From: Sphingomonas chungangi
GTDB taxonomy: Bacteria; Pseudomonadota; Alphaproteobacteria; Sphingomonadales; Sphingomonadaceae
DNA length: 64,000 bases
Direction of reading: 5' to 3'
Assembly: GCF_013778325.1 (NCBI RefSeq)
Contig: NZ_JACEIB010000026.1
Coordinates: forward strand, 124,001 to 188,000
The notes below the pieces were generated by a model. That model did no database searches. It saw only the letters and a list, made by a program, of their open reading frames with translations, and had not been told where the DNA came from. This document shows, in pieces, positions 32,178-42,551 of the stretch; the first letter of the stretch is position 1, and each line of letters opens with the position of its first letter. The translations under genes were made by a program, and so were the position numbers.

Positions 32178-34900
32178 CAGAACTGGGTTCCCACGTTGAA
32201 ATTGAAGAGCTTGGTGTCGTCGCCCTTCTGCTTCACCAGCGCCTTGGCGATGTCAATGCGCAGCGGGCCGAAGGGAGAATTCCACGAGACGCCGAAGCCG
32301 ATGGAGATACGCGGCTTCCAGCTGCCTCCGTAATAGATTTCCTGGATGCCGTTCCCGCCGAAGATCTGCGTGTTGTAGTCGATCGCGCCGGACGGGCAGG
32401 TCGAGCCGGACTTGGTCGTCACGGTCGAGTTGCCGTCGGTACTGATGCACTGGAGCTGGCCCGACGAGCTGCGCACCGGCCGCAGCAGGCGCGAGTCGGT
32501 CGGCAGCAGAGTGCCGTCGTCGCCGACCAGCGCTGGCTTCTTCAGGCCGAAGACCGAGCCGGCATCGACGTAGATGGATGGCTTGAACCCGGCTTCCTTG
32601 GCGCCGGAGCCGAGTGGCAGCTGCATCTCGAGGTGGCCGAGATAATAAGCGCGGCCGCCCAGCGCGTCGTCCTGCAGCTTGCCGTTCTTGCTGAAGTCCG
32701 GCGTCGTCGATCCCGACGGGATGTTGTAGCGGATCACGCGCGGGCCGAGGCCGCGAATGTCGAAGCCGCGGATCTGCGGGCTGCCCAGCTGGAAGCGGTC
32801 GGTCAGGCGAACGGCATCGAGCTCGTTGTCCTCGTCGTCGAATTGCTTGGAGCCGTAGCCCCAGATGTAGCCGCCCTCGCCGTGGATGTTGAGGATGAAG
32901 CCGCTGCCGAGATTGTGGTACTTGTCGTCCTGCACGGTGGTGCGGACGTACTTCACGCTGCCGCCGAGACCGGCAAAATCCTGGCTGAACACGAAGCGGT
33001 TGCCCGCCGTCGGCGTGATGCGGTTATTGAGGTTGTCGTAAACGAGGCTGTAGCCGATCGACGACGTGGTGCGGTTGCCGACCGCGTCGCACAGGTAGCG
33101 GCCCGCGATGATCGGGTCGCAGGCCAGGTTGCCGGCGCTGTTGACCGAATAATAGGTGTCCTTGTCGAGCGACACCTTGTCCTGGCTGAGCCCGTAGCGG
33201 GTCGCCAGCGTCCAGTATTCGGTGAGCGGGATGCCGAGGCGGACCTGGAAGCCGGTGGTCGTGTCGTTGTAGGTCGTGTTACGGCTGTTGTCGGTCGTAT
33301 AGTCGAACGCGCGATAGTCGCGGCGGAAGATGTCGAAGCCGAGCGCGAGGTTCTTGTCGAACAGGTAAGGCTCGGTGAAGCCGAGGCTCACCGACTTCGA
33401 GTAGGCCGACCAATCGGCCGACGCGCGCACCGTCTGACCCTTGCCGCGGAAATTGTTCTGCTCGATCGACAGGCTGACGATGAACTTCTCGAGGCTGGAG
33501 TAACCGGCCGAGACCTGCAGCTGGCCGGTCGACTTCTCCTGCACGTTCGCCTCCAGCACCACCTTGTCCGGCGCCGAGCCCGGCTTCTGGTCGATCTCCA
33601 GCTTGTCCTGGAAATAGCCGAGCGAGCGAATGCGGTCGCGCGAGCGCTTCACCGAATAGCCGTTGAAGGCATCGCCTTCCGACAGGCGAAACTCGCGGCG
33701 GACGACCTTGTCCTGCGTCAGCGTGTTGCCGTTGATGTCGATCCGCTCGACATAAACGCGCGGAGTCTGGTTCACCTTGTAGGTGACGCCCATCGTCAGC
33801 TTGTCGCCGTCGCGATTGAAGTCGGGATCGATGTTGGCGAAGGCATAGCCGAGCAGGCCGGCGGTCTCGGTCATCGAATCGACCGTGTCTTCCACCGCCT
33901 TGGCGTTGTACCAGTCGCCCTTCTTCATCTTGATGAGCGGCTGGAGCATGTCCGGCTTGATATCGCGGATGTCGCTCTGGACGCTGACGTCGCCGAACTT
34001 GTAGCGCTTCCCTTCCTCCACCACGTAGGTGATGATGAAGTCCTTCTTGTCCGGCGTCAGTTCGGCGACGGCGGAGACCACGCGGAAATCGGCATAGCCC
34101 TGCGTCAGGTAAAACTGGCGCAGCTTCTGCTGGTCGTAGGCCATGCGATCGGGATCGTAGCTGGTGCCCGAAGACAGGAAGTGGGTAAGCGTCGCCTCCT
34201 TCGTCGCCATCTGGCCTTTCAGCTGGCTGTCGGAGAAATGCTCGTTGCCGATGATGTTGATGCGGCGGACCTTGGACTTGTCGCCCTCGTGGATCTCGAA
34301 CACCACGTCGACGCGGTTCTGATCGAGCAGCACCATCTGCGGATCGACCGTCGCGGCATAGCGGCCCTGGCGGCGATACAGCTCGATGATGCGGCCGACG
34401 TCGGCACGCACCTTGGAACGGGTGAAGATCTCGCGCGCGGAGAGCTTGATCTCCGGCATGATCTTGTCGTTCTTCAGCCGCTTGTTGCCTTCCAGCACGA
34501 TGCGGTTGACGACCGGGTTCTCGCGCACCTGGATGATCAGGTCGCCGGCATTCTCGTCCTTGATCTGGACGTCGGCGAACAGCTCGGTGGCGTAGAGCGC
34601 CTTCAGCGCCGTATCGCCGGCCTCGCGGGTATATTGGTCGCCTACCTTCAGCGCGACGTAGGAGAGCACCGTCTCCGCCTCGAGGCGCTGGTTGCCCGTC
34701 ACCTTGATCGTACGGATCGTTTCGGACGGCGACGCCGCCTCGGGCGCCGAGGTGGTGGGCGCCGGCGCGGCGACAGGCACCGGAACGCCATGGGGCTTCG
34801 GCGTCTTGGCGGCCTCGACGGGCATTGCATAGCCTGCGCCGAGGATCGTTCCGATCATCAGCACGGACACGATCCGGCTGTGCTTGCCTTCGATATTCAC
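32177..34900 (-). CDS. bamA: Outer membrane assembly factor BamA
   Basis: This 907-aa protein has a signal sequence and Pro/Ala linker, then five POTRA domains (about residues 60-415: [33 protein letters not shown], and so on). A C-terminal 16-strand barrel follows, ending in NVGTQF with the terminal Phe. The barrel includes the conserved VRGF-type [10 protein letters not shown]. It inserts beta-barrel proteins in the outer membrane. GTG 34900 was chosen because it begins the signal peptide; an earlier in-frame start at 34936 is possible. It is followed by ompH with a TGATG overlap. Confidence 0.93.
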   Translation of the reverse strand: MNIEGKHSRIVSVLMIGTILGAGYAMPVEAAKTPKPHGVPVPVAAPAPTTSAPEAASPSETIRTIKVTGNQRLEAETVLSYVALKVGDQYTREAGDTALKALYATELFADVQIKDENAGDLIIQVRENPVVNRIVLEGNKRLKNDKIMPEIKLSAREIFTRSKVRADVGRIIELYRRQGRYAATVDPQMVLLDQNRVDVVFEIHEGDKSKVRRINIIGNEHFSDSQLKGQMATKEATLTHFLSSGTSYDPDRMAYDQQKLRQFYLTQGYADFRVVSAVAELTPDKKDFIITYVVEEGKRYKFGDVSVQSDIRDIKPDMLQPLIKMKKGDWYNAKAVEDTVDSMTETAGLLGYAFANIDPDFNRDGDKLTMGVTYKVNQTPRVYVERIDINGNTLTQDKVVRREFRLSEGDAFNGYSVKRSRDRIRSLGYFQDKLEIDQKPGSAPDKVVLEANVQEKSTGQLQVSAGYSSLEKFIVSLSIEQNNFRGKGQTVRASADWSAYSKSVSLGFTEPYLFDKNLALGFDIFRRDYRAFDYTTDNSRNTTYNDTTTGFQVRLGIPLTEYWTLATRYGLSQDKVSLDKDTYYSVNSAGNLACDPIIAGRYLCDAVGNRTTSSIGYSLVYDNLNNRITPTAGNRFVFSQDFAGLGGSVKYVRTTVQDDKYHNLGSGFILNIHGEGGYIWGYGSKQFDDEDNELDAVRLTDRFQLGSPQIRGFDIRGLGPRVIRYNIPSGSTTPDFSKNGKLQDDALGGRAYYLGHLEMQLPLGSGAKEAGFKPSIYVDAGSVFGLKKPALVGDDGTLLPTDSRLLRPVRSSSGQLQCISTDGNSTVTTKSGSTCPSGAIDYNTQIFGGNGIQEIYYGGSWKPRISIGFGVSWNSPFGPLRIDIAKALVKQKGDDTKLFNFNVGTQF

Positions 34901-35018
34901 GCTTGTACCCGCCCTCGCGATTGCACGGCGCCCCACGCTTGGGCGTCGCTGCTCCCAGTATTACGCCCCCTGCCCGATCGGGGGCGGTCGATCAAGCCGC
35001 CAAGCCTCTGATACCCCT

Positions 35019-36152
35019 TTAGCCGATCAGCCCATACAGCTTCTGCCACAGCCCGGCCGAGCCGAGATCGTTGAACGTCACGAAGAGCATAAGCCCGAGG
35101 ATCAGCGCAAGCCCCGATCGGAACGCCCACTCCTGAACCTGCGGCTCGACCGGCTTCCGGCGGATCGCTTCGACCACGTAGAAGACCAGATGACCGCCAT
35201 CGAGCATCGGGATTGGCAGCAGGTTGATGAACCCCAGATTGATCGAGATGCCGACCATCAGCAGGATGATCGCGAACCAGCCGAGCGTCGCCTGCTCGCC
35301 CGCCACCTTCGCCATGCCGACCGGGCCGGACAGTTCCTTGGTCGAGCGCTCGCCGACGATGATCTGGCCGAGCGTGGTCAGCGTCGTCTTGACGGAATCG
35401 ACGACCAGCGCGGCCGAGCGGCCGGGCACTTCGACCAGCGGCACCGCCTGCATCGCGCCGCCCGCCGGGCGGATGCCGAGCCGGCCGACCCGCATCGCGT
35501 TGCCGAACTGGTCGGTCTCGGTCGTCGCCTTGCTGTGCGCGGAGAGGGTCAGCGGCTGGCCGTTGCGGATCAGGTCGATCCGCATGTCCGCGTCCGGATG
35601 GAGTGCGGTGTAGAAGCCGATATCCTCGAAACGGCGCATCGACTCCCCGTCGAGGCGCACGATCCGGTCTCCGGCGCGCAGGCCTGCGGTCGCGGCGGCC
35701 GAATTAGGCATCACCTGCGAGATCACCGGCGGTGTCACCGGCTCGCCGAGCGCGATCAGCACGCCGGCGATCACCACGAAGGCGAACAGGAAATTGGTCG
35801 CGGGCCCAGCGAAGACGATGAGGAAGCGCTGCCAGACGGGCTTCGCCTGGATCGTCTGCTGGCGTTCCTCGGCCGGCAGCGCCAGCCATGCAGGATCGGG
35901 CTGGCTGGCTGGATTCATGTCGCCGGCGAAGCGGACGTAGCCGCCCATCGGCAGCGCCGCGACCTTCCAGCGGGTGCCGCGCTTGTCGGTCCAGCCGAAC
36001 AGCTCCTTGCCGAAGCCGATCGAGAAGACCTCGGCCTTCACGCCGCACCAGCGGCCAACCAGATAATGCCCCATCTCGTGGATGAAGATCAGCGGGCCGA
36101 TCACCAGCAGAAAACAGATTATTGCCCAGAAAAAGCCACCCAGAGCGCTCAC
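35019..36152 (-). CDS. rseP: Site-2 protease RseP (M50)
   Basis: This 377-aa inner-membrane zinc protease has HEMGH in the first TM segment, a PDZ domain (AAATAGLRAGDRIVRLDG) and NLLPIPMLDGGH supplying the third metal ligand, with two further C-terminal TM segments. RseP cuts anti-sigma factors and signal peptide remnants within the membrane. The start GTG at 36152 overlaps the dxr stop by 4 bases. Order dxr-rseP-bamA is the common one. Confidence 0.93.
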   Translation of the reverse strand: MSALGGFFWAIICFLLVIGPLIFIHEMGHYLVGRWCGVKAEVFSIGFGKELFGWTDKRGTRWKVAALPMGGYVRFAGDMNPASQPDPAWLALPAEERQQTIQAKPVWQRFLIVFAGPATNFLFAFVVIAGVLIALGEPVTPPVISQVMPNSAAATAGLRAGDRIVRLDGESMRRFEDIGFYTALHPDADMRIDLIRNGQPLTLSAHSKATTETDQFGNAMRVGRLGIRPAGGAMQAVPLVEVPGRSAALVVDSVKTTLTTLGQIIVGERSTKELSGPVGMAKVAGEQATLGWFAIILLMVGISINLGFINLLPIPMLDGGHLVFYVVEAIRRKPVEPQVQEWAFRSGLALILGLMLFVTFNDLGSAGLWQKLYGLIG

Positions 36153-37303
36153 GCCGCGATCCTCCGCATTACAGATGCGGCTTTGTGGCGGGCCTCGGCA
36201 TCGATCGCCACCACTTCGGAGAGGGTTTTCGGAGCATCTGGTTCATATTGCGCCAGAACCTCGGCGACGATTGCGGCAATATCGAGGAAGCCGACCTCGC
36301 CGGCGAGGAAAGCCGCCACCGCCGTCTCGTTTGCGGCGTTGAGCACGGCAGGGCGTGCCCCGCCTGCGGTGAGCGCATCCTTGGCGAGCGCGAGCGCGGG
36401 GAAGCGATCGAAGTCCGGAGCCTCGAATGTCAGCGTGCCGATCGCGGCGAGATCAAGCCGCTGGCAGGGCGTTTCCATCCGTTCCGGATAGGCCAGCGCG
36501 TGCGCGATCGGCACGCGCATGTCGGGCGACCCCAACTGGGCGAGCACCGATCCGTCGATATATTCGACCATAGAGTGGACCACCGACTGCGGGTGAACCA
36601 GCACCTCCAGCTTATCGGCGCCGATCGGGAACAGGTGGTGCGCCTCGATCAGTTCGAGGCCCTTGTTCATCATCGTCGCCGAATCGACCGAGATCTTGGC
36701 GCCCATCGACCAGTTGGGATGCTTCACAGCCTGCGCCGGGGTGACCGTCCGCATCTGCTCGCGGCTCCAGGTGCGGAACGGGCCGCCGGACGCAGTCAGG
36801 ATGATGCGGCTCACCCGGCCCGGCTCGGGTTCGTAGCATTGGAAGACCGCATTGTGTTCCGAATCGACCGGAAGCAGGCGCGCGCCCGCGCTCTCCGCCG
36901 AGCGGATCATTATCGACCCTGCGGAAACCAGCGATTCCTTGTTGGCCAGCGCCACCGACTTGCCGCACGACAAAGCCGCCATGGTCGGCTCCAGCCCGGC
37001 GAGGCCGACGATCGCCGCCATCGTCCAGTCGGCGCCGCGCGCCGCCGCGTCGATCACCGCGTGGGTGCCGGCGGCAGCCTCGATCCCGGTGCCGGACAGC
37101 GCGTCCTTGAGCGCCTCGTAGCGTCGCTCGTCACCGATCACGGCCACCTTTGCGCTCGTCCGCTTCGCCGCCGCCGCGAGGCCGTCGACGTCGCTATAGG
37201 CGGTCAGCGCCTCGATGCAGAACCGTTCCGGCTCGCGTTCGACCAGATCGAGGGTGGAGGTGCCGACCGAACCGGTCGCGCCGAGGATGGAAATGGTGCG
37301 CAT
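36149..37303 (-). CDS. dxr: 1-deoxy-D-xylulose 5-phosphate reductoisomerase
   Basis: This 384-aa enzyme makes MEP from DXP in isoprenoid synthesis with NADPH. It has the ILGATGSVGTSTLDL dinucleotide fold, ALANKESLV, ASGGPF, PNWSMGAKISVDSATMMNKGLE and MVEYIDGSV. Start ATG 37303 follows the cdsA stop by 5 nt. The 100 further in-frame codons upstream overlap cdsA and were excluded. Length is standard. Confidence 0.95.
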   Translation of the reverse strand: MRTISILGATGSVGTSTLDLVEREPERFCIEALTAYSDVDGLAAAAKRTSAKVAVIGDERRYEALKDALSGTGIEAAAGTHAVIDAAARGADWTMAAIVGLAGLEPTMAALSCGKSVALANKESLVSAGSIMIRSAESAGARLLPVDSEHNAVFQCYEPEPGRVSRIILTASGGPFRTWSREQMRTVTPAQAVKHPNWSMGAKISVDSATMMNKGLELIEAHHLFPIGADKLEVLVHPQSVVHSMVEYIDGSVLAQLGSPDMRVPIAHALAYPERMETPCQRLDLAAIGTLTFEAPDFDRFPALALAKDALTAGGARPAVLNAANETAVAAFLAGEVGFLDIAAIVAEVLAQYEPDAPKTLSEVVAIDAEARHKAASVMRRIAA

Positions 37304-37308
37304 TGTGC

Positions 37309-38109
37309 TCACAGATAACCGGAAGCCACGATCAGCGCCACGATGCACAGCACCGGCACGCACCCATCGAGGCGATCCATCACGCCGCCGTGTCCCGGCA
37401 GCAACTTTCCCGAATCCTTGACGCCCGCGCGCCGCTTCATCTGGCTCTCGAACAGGTCGCCCATCTGGGCCGCTACCGCCAGGACGCCGGCCAGCACCGC
37501 CAGCCGCATCTGGACGTGGAGCACGAAGGTGAGCGCGATCCCCACCACTTCCGCCGCGATCATGCCGCCGATCAGGCCGGACCACGTCTTGTTCGGGCTC
37601 CACACCGGCGCGAGCTTCGGCCCGCCGAAGGTGCGCCCCGAGAAATAGGCGCCGATATCGGTCGCCCAGACGATCGCCAACGCCCAGAAGCTGAGGTCGA
37701 TGCCGTCATATTGCGCGTGGATGTAGAAGAGCGAGAGCACCGGCAGACCGGCATAGAGCATGCCCGCCGCAAGCTTCGGATTGCGCGTGAACACGAACGC
37801 CGCCAGCGTCGTGGCCAGCAACGTGTACCAGCTCGCCGTATCGGGCACGTCGACATGGGTGTTCTCGAGGATCAGCGGGGCTATCAGACCGAGCAGCGCC
37901 GCCCACATCTGCCAGCGCGGCGCCCTCACCAGCCCGCAATATTCCGCCACCATCACCAGCGCGGCGAAGGTCAGCAGCGCCCAGAACGGGTCCTGCCCGT
38001 ATATCAGGCAGGCTACAGCGACGAGGATCAGCGCGATGCCGGTGACGGTCCGGATGGCGAGGTCGGACTTCTTTTTTTTCGGCGCAACTGCGGCAGGTTC
38101 GGCGGTCAT
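37309..38109 (-). CDS. cdsA: Phosphatidate cytidylyltransferase
   Basis: This 266-aa integral membrane protein has about eight hydrophobic segments and the CdsA signature near the C-terminus (SQMKRRAGVKDSGKLLPGHGGVMDRLD). It makes CDP-diacylglycerol, the precursor used by PssA, whose gene is about 4.6 kb away in the window. It begins with a Lys-rich tail (PKKKKSD). The start overlaps the uppS stop (ATGA). Confidence 0.94.
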   Translation of the reverse strand: MTAEPAAVAPKKKKSDLAIRTVTGIALILVAVACLIYGQDPFWALLTFAALVMVAEYCGLVRAPRWQMWAALLGLIAPLILENTHVDVPDTASWYTLLATTLAAFVFTRNPKLAAGMLYAGLPVLSLFYIHAQYDGIDLSFWALAIVWATDIGAYFSGRTFGGPKLAPVWSPNKTWSGLIGGMIAAEVVGIALTFVLHVQMRLAVLAGVLAVAAQMGDLFESQMKRRAGVKDSGKLLPGHGGVMDRLDGCVPVLCIVALIVASGYL

Positions 38110-38849
38110 AGCCCCCCGTAGCGCCGCTCGCGCTGCCCGAACGTCTCGATCGCGGCGGCGAGATGGGCACGGTCGAAATCGGGCCAGAGCGCGTCGGTGA
38201 AGACCAGCTCGGCATAAGCCGCCTGCCACAGCAGGAAGTTGGAAAGGCGCTGCTCGCCGGAGGTGCGGATCAACAGGTCGAGCCTTGGCAGGCCATCGGT
38301 ATCCAGTCGCTTCTCGAAAGCCGCATCGTCCAGCGCGTCGGGATCGATCTCCCCTGCCCGCGCCTCGCGCATCAGCCGCCGGGTGGCACGCAGCAATTCA
38401 TCCTGCGAGCCGTAATTGAGCGCAATCGCTAGTGTTAATCGTGAGTTGGAAGCCGTCTTTGCCACCGCATCGTCGAGCAGCGCGACCAGATCGGGCTCCA
38501 ACTTGCGATAGTCGCCGATGATCCTGAGCTTCACCCCCTCGCGCGTGATCTCCTCGATCTCGGACTTGATGAAGCGGCGCAGCAGCCCCATCAGGTCGGC
38601 GATTTCGGCCGCCGGGCGGCGCCAGTTCTCGGACGAGAAAGCGTAGAGCGTCAGCGCCTCCAGCCCGAGATCGCCGGCGGCGCGCACCGTGCGCTTCACC
38701 GCCTCGACGCCCTGCTTGTGGCCGGCGACGCGCGGCAGCAGCCGGGCCTTCGCCCAGCGGCCGTTGCCGTCCATGATGATCGCGACGTGGCGCGGCATCG
38801 TCAGACCGGCGCCGCCCCCCGCGGCTGGACTGGCGTTGACGGCACTCAC
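38106..38849 (-). CDS. uppS: Undecaprenyl diphosphate synthase
   Basis: This 247-aa cis-prenyltransferase has HVAIIMDGNGRWA, AFSSENWRRP, LRIIGD and DLLIRTSGEQRLSNFLLWQ. The product is the lipid carrier of cell-wall synthesis. The start was set at GTG 38849, which overlaps the frr stop (GTGA) and gives a normal N-terminal length; ATG 38798 is an alternative 17 residues in. It is in the pyrH-frr-uppS-cdsA-dxr run. Confidence 0.92.
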   Translation of the reverse strand: MSAVNASPAAGGGAGLTMPRHVAIIMDGNGRWAKARLLPRVAGHKQGVEAVKRTVRAAGDLGLEALTLYAFSSENWRRPAAEIADLMGLLRRFIKSEIEEITREGVKLRIIGDYRKLEPDLVALLDDAVAKTASNSRLTLAIALNYGSQDELLRATRRLMREARAGEIDPDALDDAAFEKRLDTDGLPRLDLLIRTSGEQRLSNFLLWQAAYAELVFTDALWPDFDRAHLAAAIETFGQRERRYGGL

Positions 38850-39409
38850 TTGCCGAGGATTTCCTTCTCCTTGGCCGCCGTCACCGTGTCGATGTCGGCG
38901 GTGGTGGCGTCGGTCAGCTTCTGCACCTCGGCCTCGTGGCGCTTGCGCTCGTCTTCCGACAGGCCGTTCTTCTTCTCGTCGGTCTTGAGATTGTCCATGC
39001 CGTCGCGGCGCACGTTGCGCACCGCGATCTTGGCCTTCTCGGCATAGCCGCCGCACAGCTTGGCCAATTCCTTGCGGCGTTCCTCGGTGAGATCCGGGAT
39101 CGGCAGGCGCAACGTGGTGCCGTCGACGATCGGGTTGAGGCCGAGCCCCGCCGAGCGGATCGCCTTGTCGACCGGGCCGACGTTCGACTTGTCCCACACC
39201 GTCACCGCGATCAGGCGCGGCTCGGGCACCGAAACGGTCGCCACCTGGTTGAGGGGCATCTGCGAGCCGTAAACGGTGACGTTCACCGGATCGAGCAGCG
39301 CTGTCGAGGCGCGGCCGGTGCGCAGGCCCTGCAGATCGTGCCTGAGCGCCTCCACGGCGCCGGCCATGCGGCGCTCGAGATCGGCCTTGTCATAAACTGG
39401 TCCCGCCAT
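38846..39409 (-). CDS. frr: Ribosome recycling factor
   Basis: This 187-aa protein has LRTGRAS, NPIVDGTTLRLPIPDLTEERRKEL and the VRNVRRDGMD helix, all typical of RRF, which splits post-termination ribosomes with EF-G. ATG 39409 lies 2 nt from the pyrH stop. The 38 extra in-frame codons upstream belong to pyrH sequence in another frame. Confidence 0.95.
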   Translation of the reverse strand: MAGPVYDKADLERRMAGAVEALRHDLQGLRTGRASTALLDPVNVTVYGSQMPLNQVATVSVPEPRLIAVTVWDKSNVGPVDKAIRSAGLGLNPIVDGTTLRLPIPDLTEERRKELAKLCGGYAEKAKIAVRNVRRDGMDNLKTDEKKNGLSEDERKRHEAEVQKLTDATTADIDTVTAAKEKEILGK

Positions 39410-39411
39410 TG

Positions 39412-40134
39412 TTATTCTCCGTTGCGGACGATCGTCGCCACGCCCTCTCCGGCGAGCACCTTGAGCAGATTGCCCTGTTCGCGGATGTTGAAGACGACGA
39501 TGGGTATGTTGTTGTCGCGGCACAGCGCGATCGCGCTGGCATCCATGATCTTGAGGTCGCGGCTCAGTACGTCGGAGAAGCCGATCTCATCGTAGCGTTT
39601 GGCGGTGGGCACCTTCTTCGGATCGGCATCATATACGCCGTCGACCGACGTGCCCTTGAACAGTGCGTCGCAATTCATCTCGGCGGCACGCAGTGCGGCG
39701 CCTGAATCCGTGGTGAAGAAGGGCGAGCCGACGCCGGCCGCAAAGATCACGATGCGCCCCTTCTCCAAATGGCGCTCGGCGCGGCGGCGGATGAACGGCT
39801 CGCATACCGAGGCCATCGGGATGGCCGACTGTACGCGCGTCTCGACACCGAGTTGCTCCAGCACGTTCTGAACTGCGATCGCGTTCATTACCGTAGCGAG
39901 CATGCCCATATAATCGGCCGAGGCGCGCTCGAAGCCCTTGGCCGCACCGGCGATGCCGCGGAAGATGTTGCCGCCGCCGACGACGATGCAGAGCTCGTAG
40001 CCCGCCTCCTTGACCTGCACGATCTCCTTGGCGACGCGCATAACGGTATCGGGATCGATGCCGAACTGGCCAGGCCCCATCAGCACCTCGCCCGAGAGCT
40101 TGAGCAATATCCTTCGGAAAATCGGGCGCGTCAT
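39412..40134 (-). CDS. pyrH: UMP kinase
   Basis: This 240-aa amino-acid-kinase fold enzyme converts UMP to UDP. It has [40 protein letters not shown]-like [16 protein letters not shown] and VYDADPKK. It heads the run toward frr. A gap of about 330 bp with a dispersed repeat and the rpsB-tsf terminator separates it from tsf, so it probably has its own promoter there. Confidence 0.95.
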   Translation of the reverse strand: MTRPIFRRILLKLSGEVLMGPGQFGIDPDTVMRVAKEIVQVKEAGYELCIVVGGGNIFRGIAGAAKGFERASADYMGMLATVMNAIAVQNVLEQLGVETRVQSAIPMASVCEPFIRRRAERHLEKGRIVIFAAGVGSPFFTTDSGAALRAAEMNCDALFKGTSVDGVYDADPKKVPTAKRYDEIGFSDVLSRDLKIMDASAIALCRDNNIPIVVFNIREQGNLLKVLAGEGVATIVRNGE

Positions 40135-40262
40135 GGGGTGGGGAGAATCCGTGTCTGTCTCGAAGTGGCGGGCACCTTAGTGGCGGGGCCGCGCCGTGCC
40201 AAGGCTGGGCGCAAGGAGATGTGATGCAGGGGATTTGAAGGCGAGGACAAGGGGTTCACAAA

Positions 40263-40394
40263 CCCCGTTCGTGCTGAGGGGCCGCTGAGCCTGTCGAAGC
40301 GGCGTCTCGAAGCACAGCCCCAGAGCATGCCCTTCGAGACGGGCCTTCGTCTCCGCTTCGCTCCGCTCAATCCCTCCTCAGGGCGAACGGGGTG
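40263..40394. repeat. Dispersed palindromic repeat, copy 3 (long form)
   Basis: The long version has outer arms CCCCGTTCGTGCTGAG and CTCAGGGCGAACGGGG and inner arms with GCCGCTGAGCCTGTCGAAGC, TCTCGAAG and CTTCGAGACGGGCCTTCG. The same sequence recurs at 48827 and 52241. Confidence 0.9.
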
Positions 40395-40410
40395 AATGAT
40401 CCACTCAGGC

Positions 40411-40446
40411 AAAGAAAAGGGCGCCCACCTCGCGGCAGGCGCCCCA
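40411..40446 (-). terminator. Rho-independent terminator of rpsB-tsf
   Basis: On the minus strand GGGCGCC and GGCGCCC arms flank an 11-nt loop and are followed by TTTTCTTT. It stands 21 nt after the tsf stop. Confidence 0.85.
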
Positions 40447-40466
40447 TTCTCGTCGAGGCGAAAGCG

Positions 40467-41399
40467 TTACGCCTTCACGCCCGCAGCCGCCGCGACCTCG
40501 GCGGCGAAGTCGGACGTTTCCTTCTCGATGCCCTCGCCGAGCTGGAAGCGGACATAGTCCTTCAGCACGATCTTGGTGCCGGCATCCTTGCCCGCCTTGG
40601 CCACGACCTCCTCGATGGGGGTCTTGTTGTCCATGACGAAGAGCTGCGACAGGAGCGCGGCCTCCTTCTTGAACTTCTGGACCGCGCCCTCCACCATCTT
40701 CTCGATGATGTTCTCGGGCTTGCCGCTCTCGGCGGCCTTCTCGCGGGCCACGCCACGCTCGCGCTCGATCAGCTCCTGATCGAGGTGATCGGCGTGCAGC
40801 GCCTGCGGGAAGGCGGCGGCGATGTGCATCGCCAGCTGCTTGCCGAGCGGCTCCAGCACGTCAACGCCGGCATCCGATTCGAGCGCGACGAGCACGCCGA
40901 TCTTGCCGAGGCCCGGCACGGTCTGGTTGTGGACGTAGGGCACGACGGCGCCCTGCGACACTTCCAGCACCTTGGCGCGGCGCAAAGTCTGGTTCTCGCC
41001 GATCGTGGCGACGTTGGCGGTGAGCGCGTCACCGACGGTGCCGCCGCCCGGATAGGCGGCGTTCTTCAGCGTCTCGACGTCCTCGATCGCCTTCTCCAGC
41101 GCGATGCCGGTGACCGTCTTCACGAAGCCCTGGAACTGGTCGTTCTTGGCGACGAAGTCGGTCTCCGAGTTGACCTCGACGGCCGCGCCCTTGGTGCCGG
41201 CGACGGCGACGCCGACCAGGCCTTCCGCGGCGGTGCGGCTCGACTTCTTGGCGGCGGCGGCGAGGCCCTTCGAGCGCAGCCAGTCGATGGCGGCTTCCAT
41301 GTCGCCGGCGGTCTCGCTGAGCGCCTTCTTGCAGTCCATCATGCCGGCGCCCGAGCGCTCGCGCAGTTCCTTGACGGTCGCAGCGGTGATTTCCGCCAT
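40467..41399 (-). CDS. tsf: Elongation factor Ts
   Basis: This 310-aa nucleotide-exchange factor for EF-Tu has the N-terminal UBA-like [18 protein letters not shown], the TDFVAKN motif, and two dimerisation subdomains ending with [15 protein letters not shown] 41399 follows GGAAG. It lies 105 bp after rpsB, with a perfect small hairpin in the gap. A strong terminator follows. Confidence 0.96.
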   Translation of the reverse strand: MAEITAATVKELRERSGAGMMDCKKALSETAGDMEAAIDWLRSKGLAAAAKKSSRTAAEGLVGVAVAGTKGAAVEVNSETDFVAKNDQFQGFVKTVTGIALEKAIEDVETLKNAAYPGGGTVGDALTANVATIGENQTLRRAKVLEVSQGAVVPYVHNQTVPGLGKIGVLVALESDAGVDVLEPLGKQLAMHIAAAFPQALHADHLDQELIERERGVAREKAAESGKPENIIEKMVEGAVQKFKKEAALLSQLFVMDNKTPIEEVVAKAGKDAGTKIVLKDYVRFQLGEGIEKETSDFAAEVAAAAGVKA

Positions 41400-41429
41400 G
41401 TCCCACTTCCTTTCGCTTGAAAAACGCGT

Positions 41430-41449
41430 GTCCCCGCAACAGCGGGGAC
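41430..41449 (-). other. Hairpin between rpsB and tsf
   Basis: A perfect 8-bp stem GTCCCCGC/GCGGGGAC has a 4-nt loop. There is no U-tract, so it is not a standard terminator; it may be an mRNA processing or stability element or part of a dispersed short repeat. Confidence 0.5.
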
Positions 41450-41504
41450 CCAGAGAACCGAGGTTTCCAGGCTCCCGCCTACGCAGGAGCACGCGACAAT
41501 TTGA

Positions 41505-42257
41505 TTACGCGAGCGCGGCTTCCGCCGGCGGCTCGTCCATCGCGCCGAGATCGGCACCGGACTGCGCGCGGGCGCCATGGTTGCCGCGGGTCGCCGCCTC
41601 GGCGATCAGCTCGCAATAGAGGCGGATGGCGCGGCTGGCGTCGTCGTTCGCCGGGATCGGGAAGGCGATGCCATCGGGCGAGACGTTCGAATCGAGGATC
41701 GCGACGACCGGGATACCCAGCGTGTTGGCTTCCTTGATCGCCAGCTCTTCCTTGTTGGCGTCGATCACGAACATCACGTCCGGAATGCCGCCCATGTCGC
41801 GGATGCCGCCGAGCGACAGCTCGAACTTGTCGCGCTCGCGGGTGAGCTGGAGGACTTCCTTCTTGGTGAGGCCGGCGGTGTCGCCCGCCAGCTGCTCTTC
41901 CATCGCCTTGAAGCGCTTGATCGAGCCCGAGATCGTCTTCCAGTTGGTGAGCATGCCGCCCAGCCAGCGGTGGTTGACGTAATGCTGGCCCGACTGGCGG
42001 GCGGCCTCGGCGATCGGCTCCTGCGCCTGGCGCTTGGTGCCGACGAACAGCACCTTGCCGCCGCGCGCGACGGTGTCGTTCACGAAGTCGAGCGCGCGCG
42101 CGAAGAGCGGCACGGTCTGCGACAGGTCGATGATGTGGACGCCGTTGCGATCGCCGAAGATGTAGGGCTTCATCTTCGGATTCCAGCGGTGGGTCTGGTG
42201 GCCGAAGTGCGCGCCAACGTCGAGCAACTGATGCATCGAGACGGACGGTGCCGCCAT
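41505..42257 (-). CDS. rpsB: 30S ribosomal protein S2
   Basis: This 250-aa S2 has [51 protein letters not shown] and [22 protein letters not shown] 42257 has GGAAGGAG upstream. It is followed by tsf as in nearly all bacteria. A large hairpin 28 nt upstream of the start may mediate feedback control by S2. Confidence 0.96.
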   Translation of the reverse strand: MAAPSVSMHQLLDVGAHFGHQTHRWNPKMKPYIFGDRNGVHIIDLSQTVPLFARALDFVNDTVARGGKVLFVGTKRQAQEPIAEAARQSGQHYVNHRWLGGMLTNWKTISGSIKRFKAMEEQLAGDTAGLTKKEVLQLTRERDKFELSLGGIRDMGGIPDVMFVIDANKEELAIKEANTLGIPVVAILDSNVSPDGIAFPIPANDDASRAIRLYCELIAEAATRGNHGARAQSGADLGAMDEPPAEAALA

Positions 42258-42284
42258 AGGGATATCTCCTTCCGGTTGAACCTC

Positions 42285-42333
42285 CGCGGGGCAGGAACCG
42301 GCATATGCCGGCACCGGGTTATGTCGCCCCGCG
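42285..42333 (-). promoter_or_regulatory. Possible rpsB leader hairpin
   Basis: Outer arms CGCGGGGC/GCCCCGCG enclose a perfect palindrome CCGGCATATGCCGG. On the minus strand this folds in the rpsB 5' UTR, 28 nt before the ATG. S2 autoregulatory leaders exist upstream of rpsB in Proteobacteria; equivalence is inferred, not matched. Confidence 0.45.
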
Positions 42334-42460
42334 TGTGGGATGGGCGGCCCCTTAGCGGGAGCGGCCGGGGATTGCAACCAACCGCACAATTTTTGACGAT
42401 TTCACGACGAGACGGTGAAAAGGCGCGATGATCCGCCGCAAACGCCCCCACTTGACATGG

Positions 42461-42475
42461 GAACAAATCAAGAAC
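42461..42475 (+). promoter_or_regulatory. LexA (SOS) box before the 74-aa TM protein
   Basis: GAACAAATCAAGAAC is an exact GAAC-N7-GAAC alphaproteobacterial SOS box. It sits 3 nt after a TTGACA hexamer (42452-42457), in the spacer where LexA would block RNA polymerase. The ATG of the small membrane-protein gene is 77 bp downstream. The recA box at 57017 has the same form. Confidence 0.75.
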
Positions 42476-42551
42476 ATATGGAACTGGAAATGCGACAAAC
42501 CGTTCTGCACCCTCGGGAAAGGGCGGAACCTCAGGTTCAGGAGCTCGGAAA

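Larger units (their letters stand above)
40135..40466. other. Intergenic region between tsf and pyrH
   Basis: 332 bp without a gene. It contains the long form of the dispersed palindromic repeat (40263-40394) and the tsf terminator. The remaining part, 40135-40262, must hold the pyrH promoter, but no clear hexamers were identified. Confidence 0.7.

Noticed and set aside
32633-35011. 792-codon plus-strand frame opposite bamA
   Set aside because: Val/Ala/Leu/Arg-rich antisense translation of bamA; no start signal or motif.
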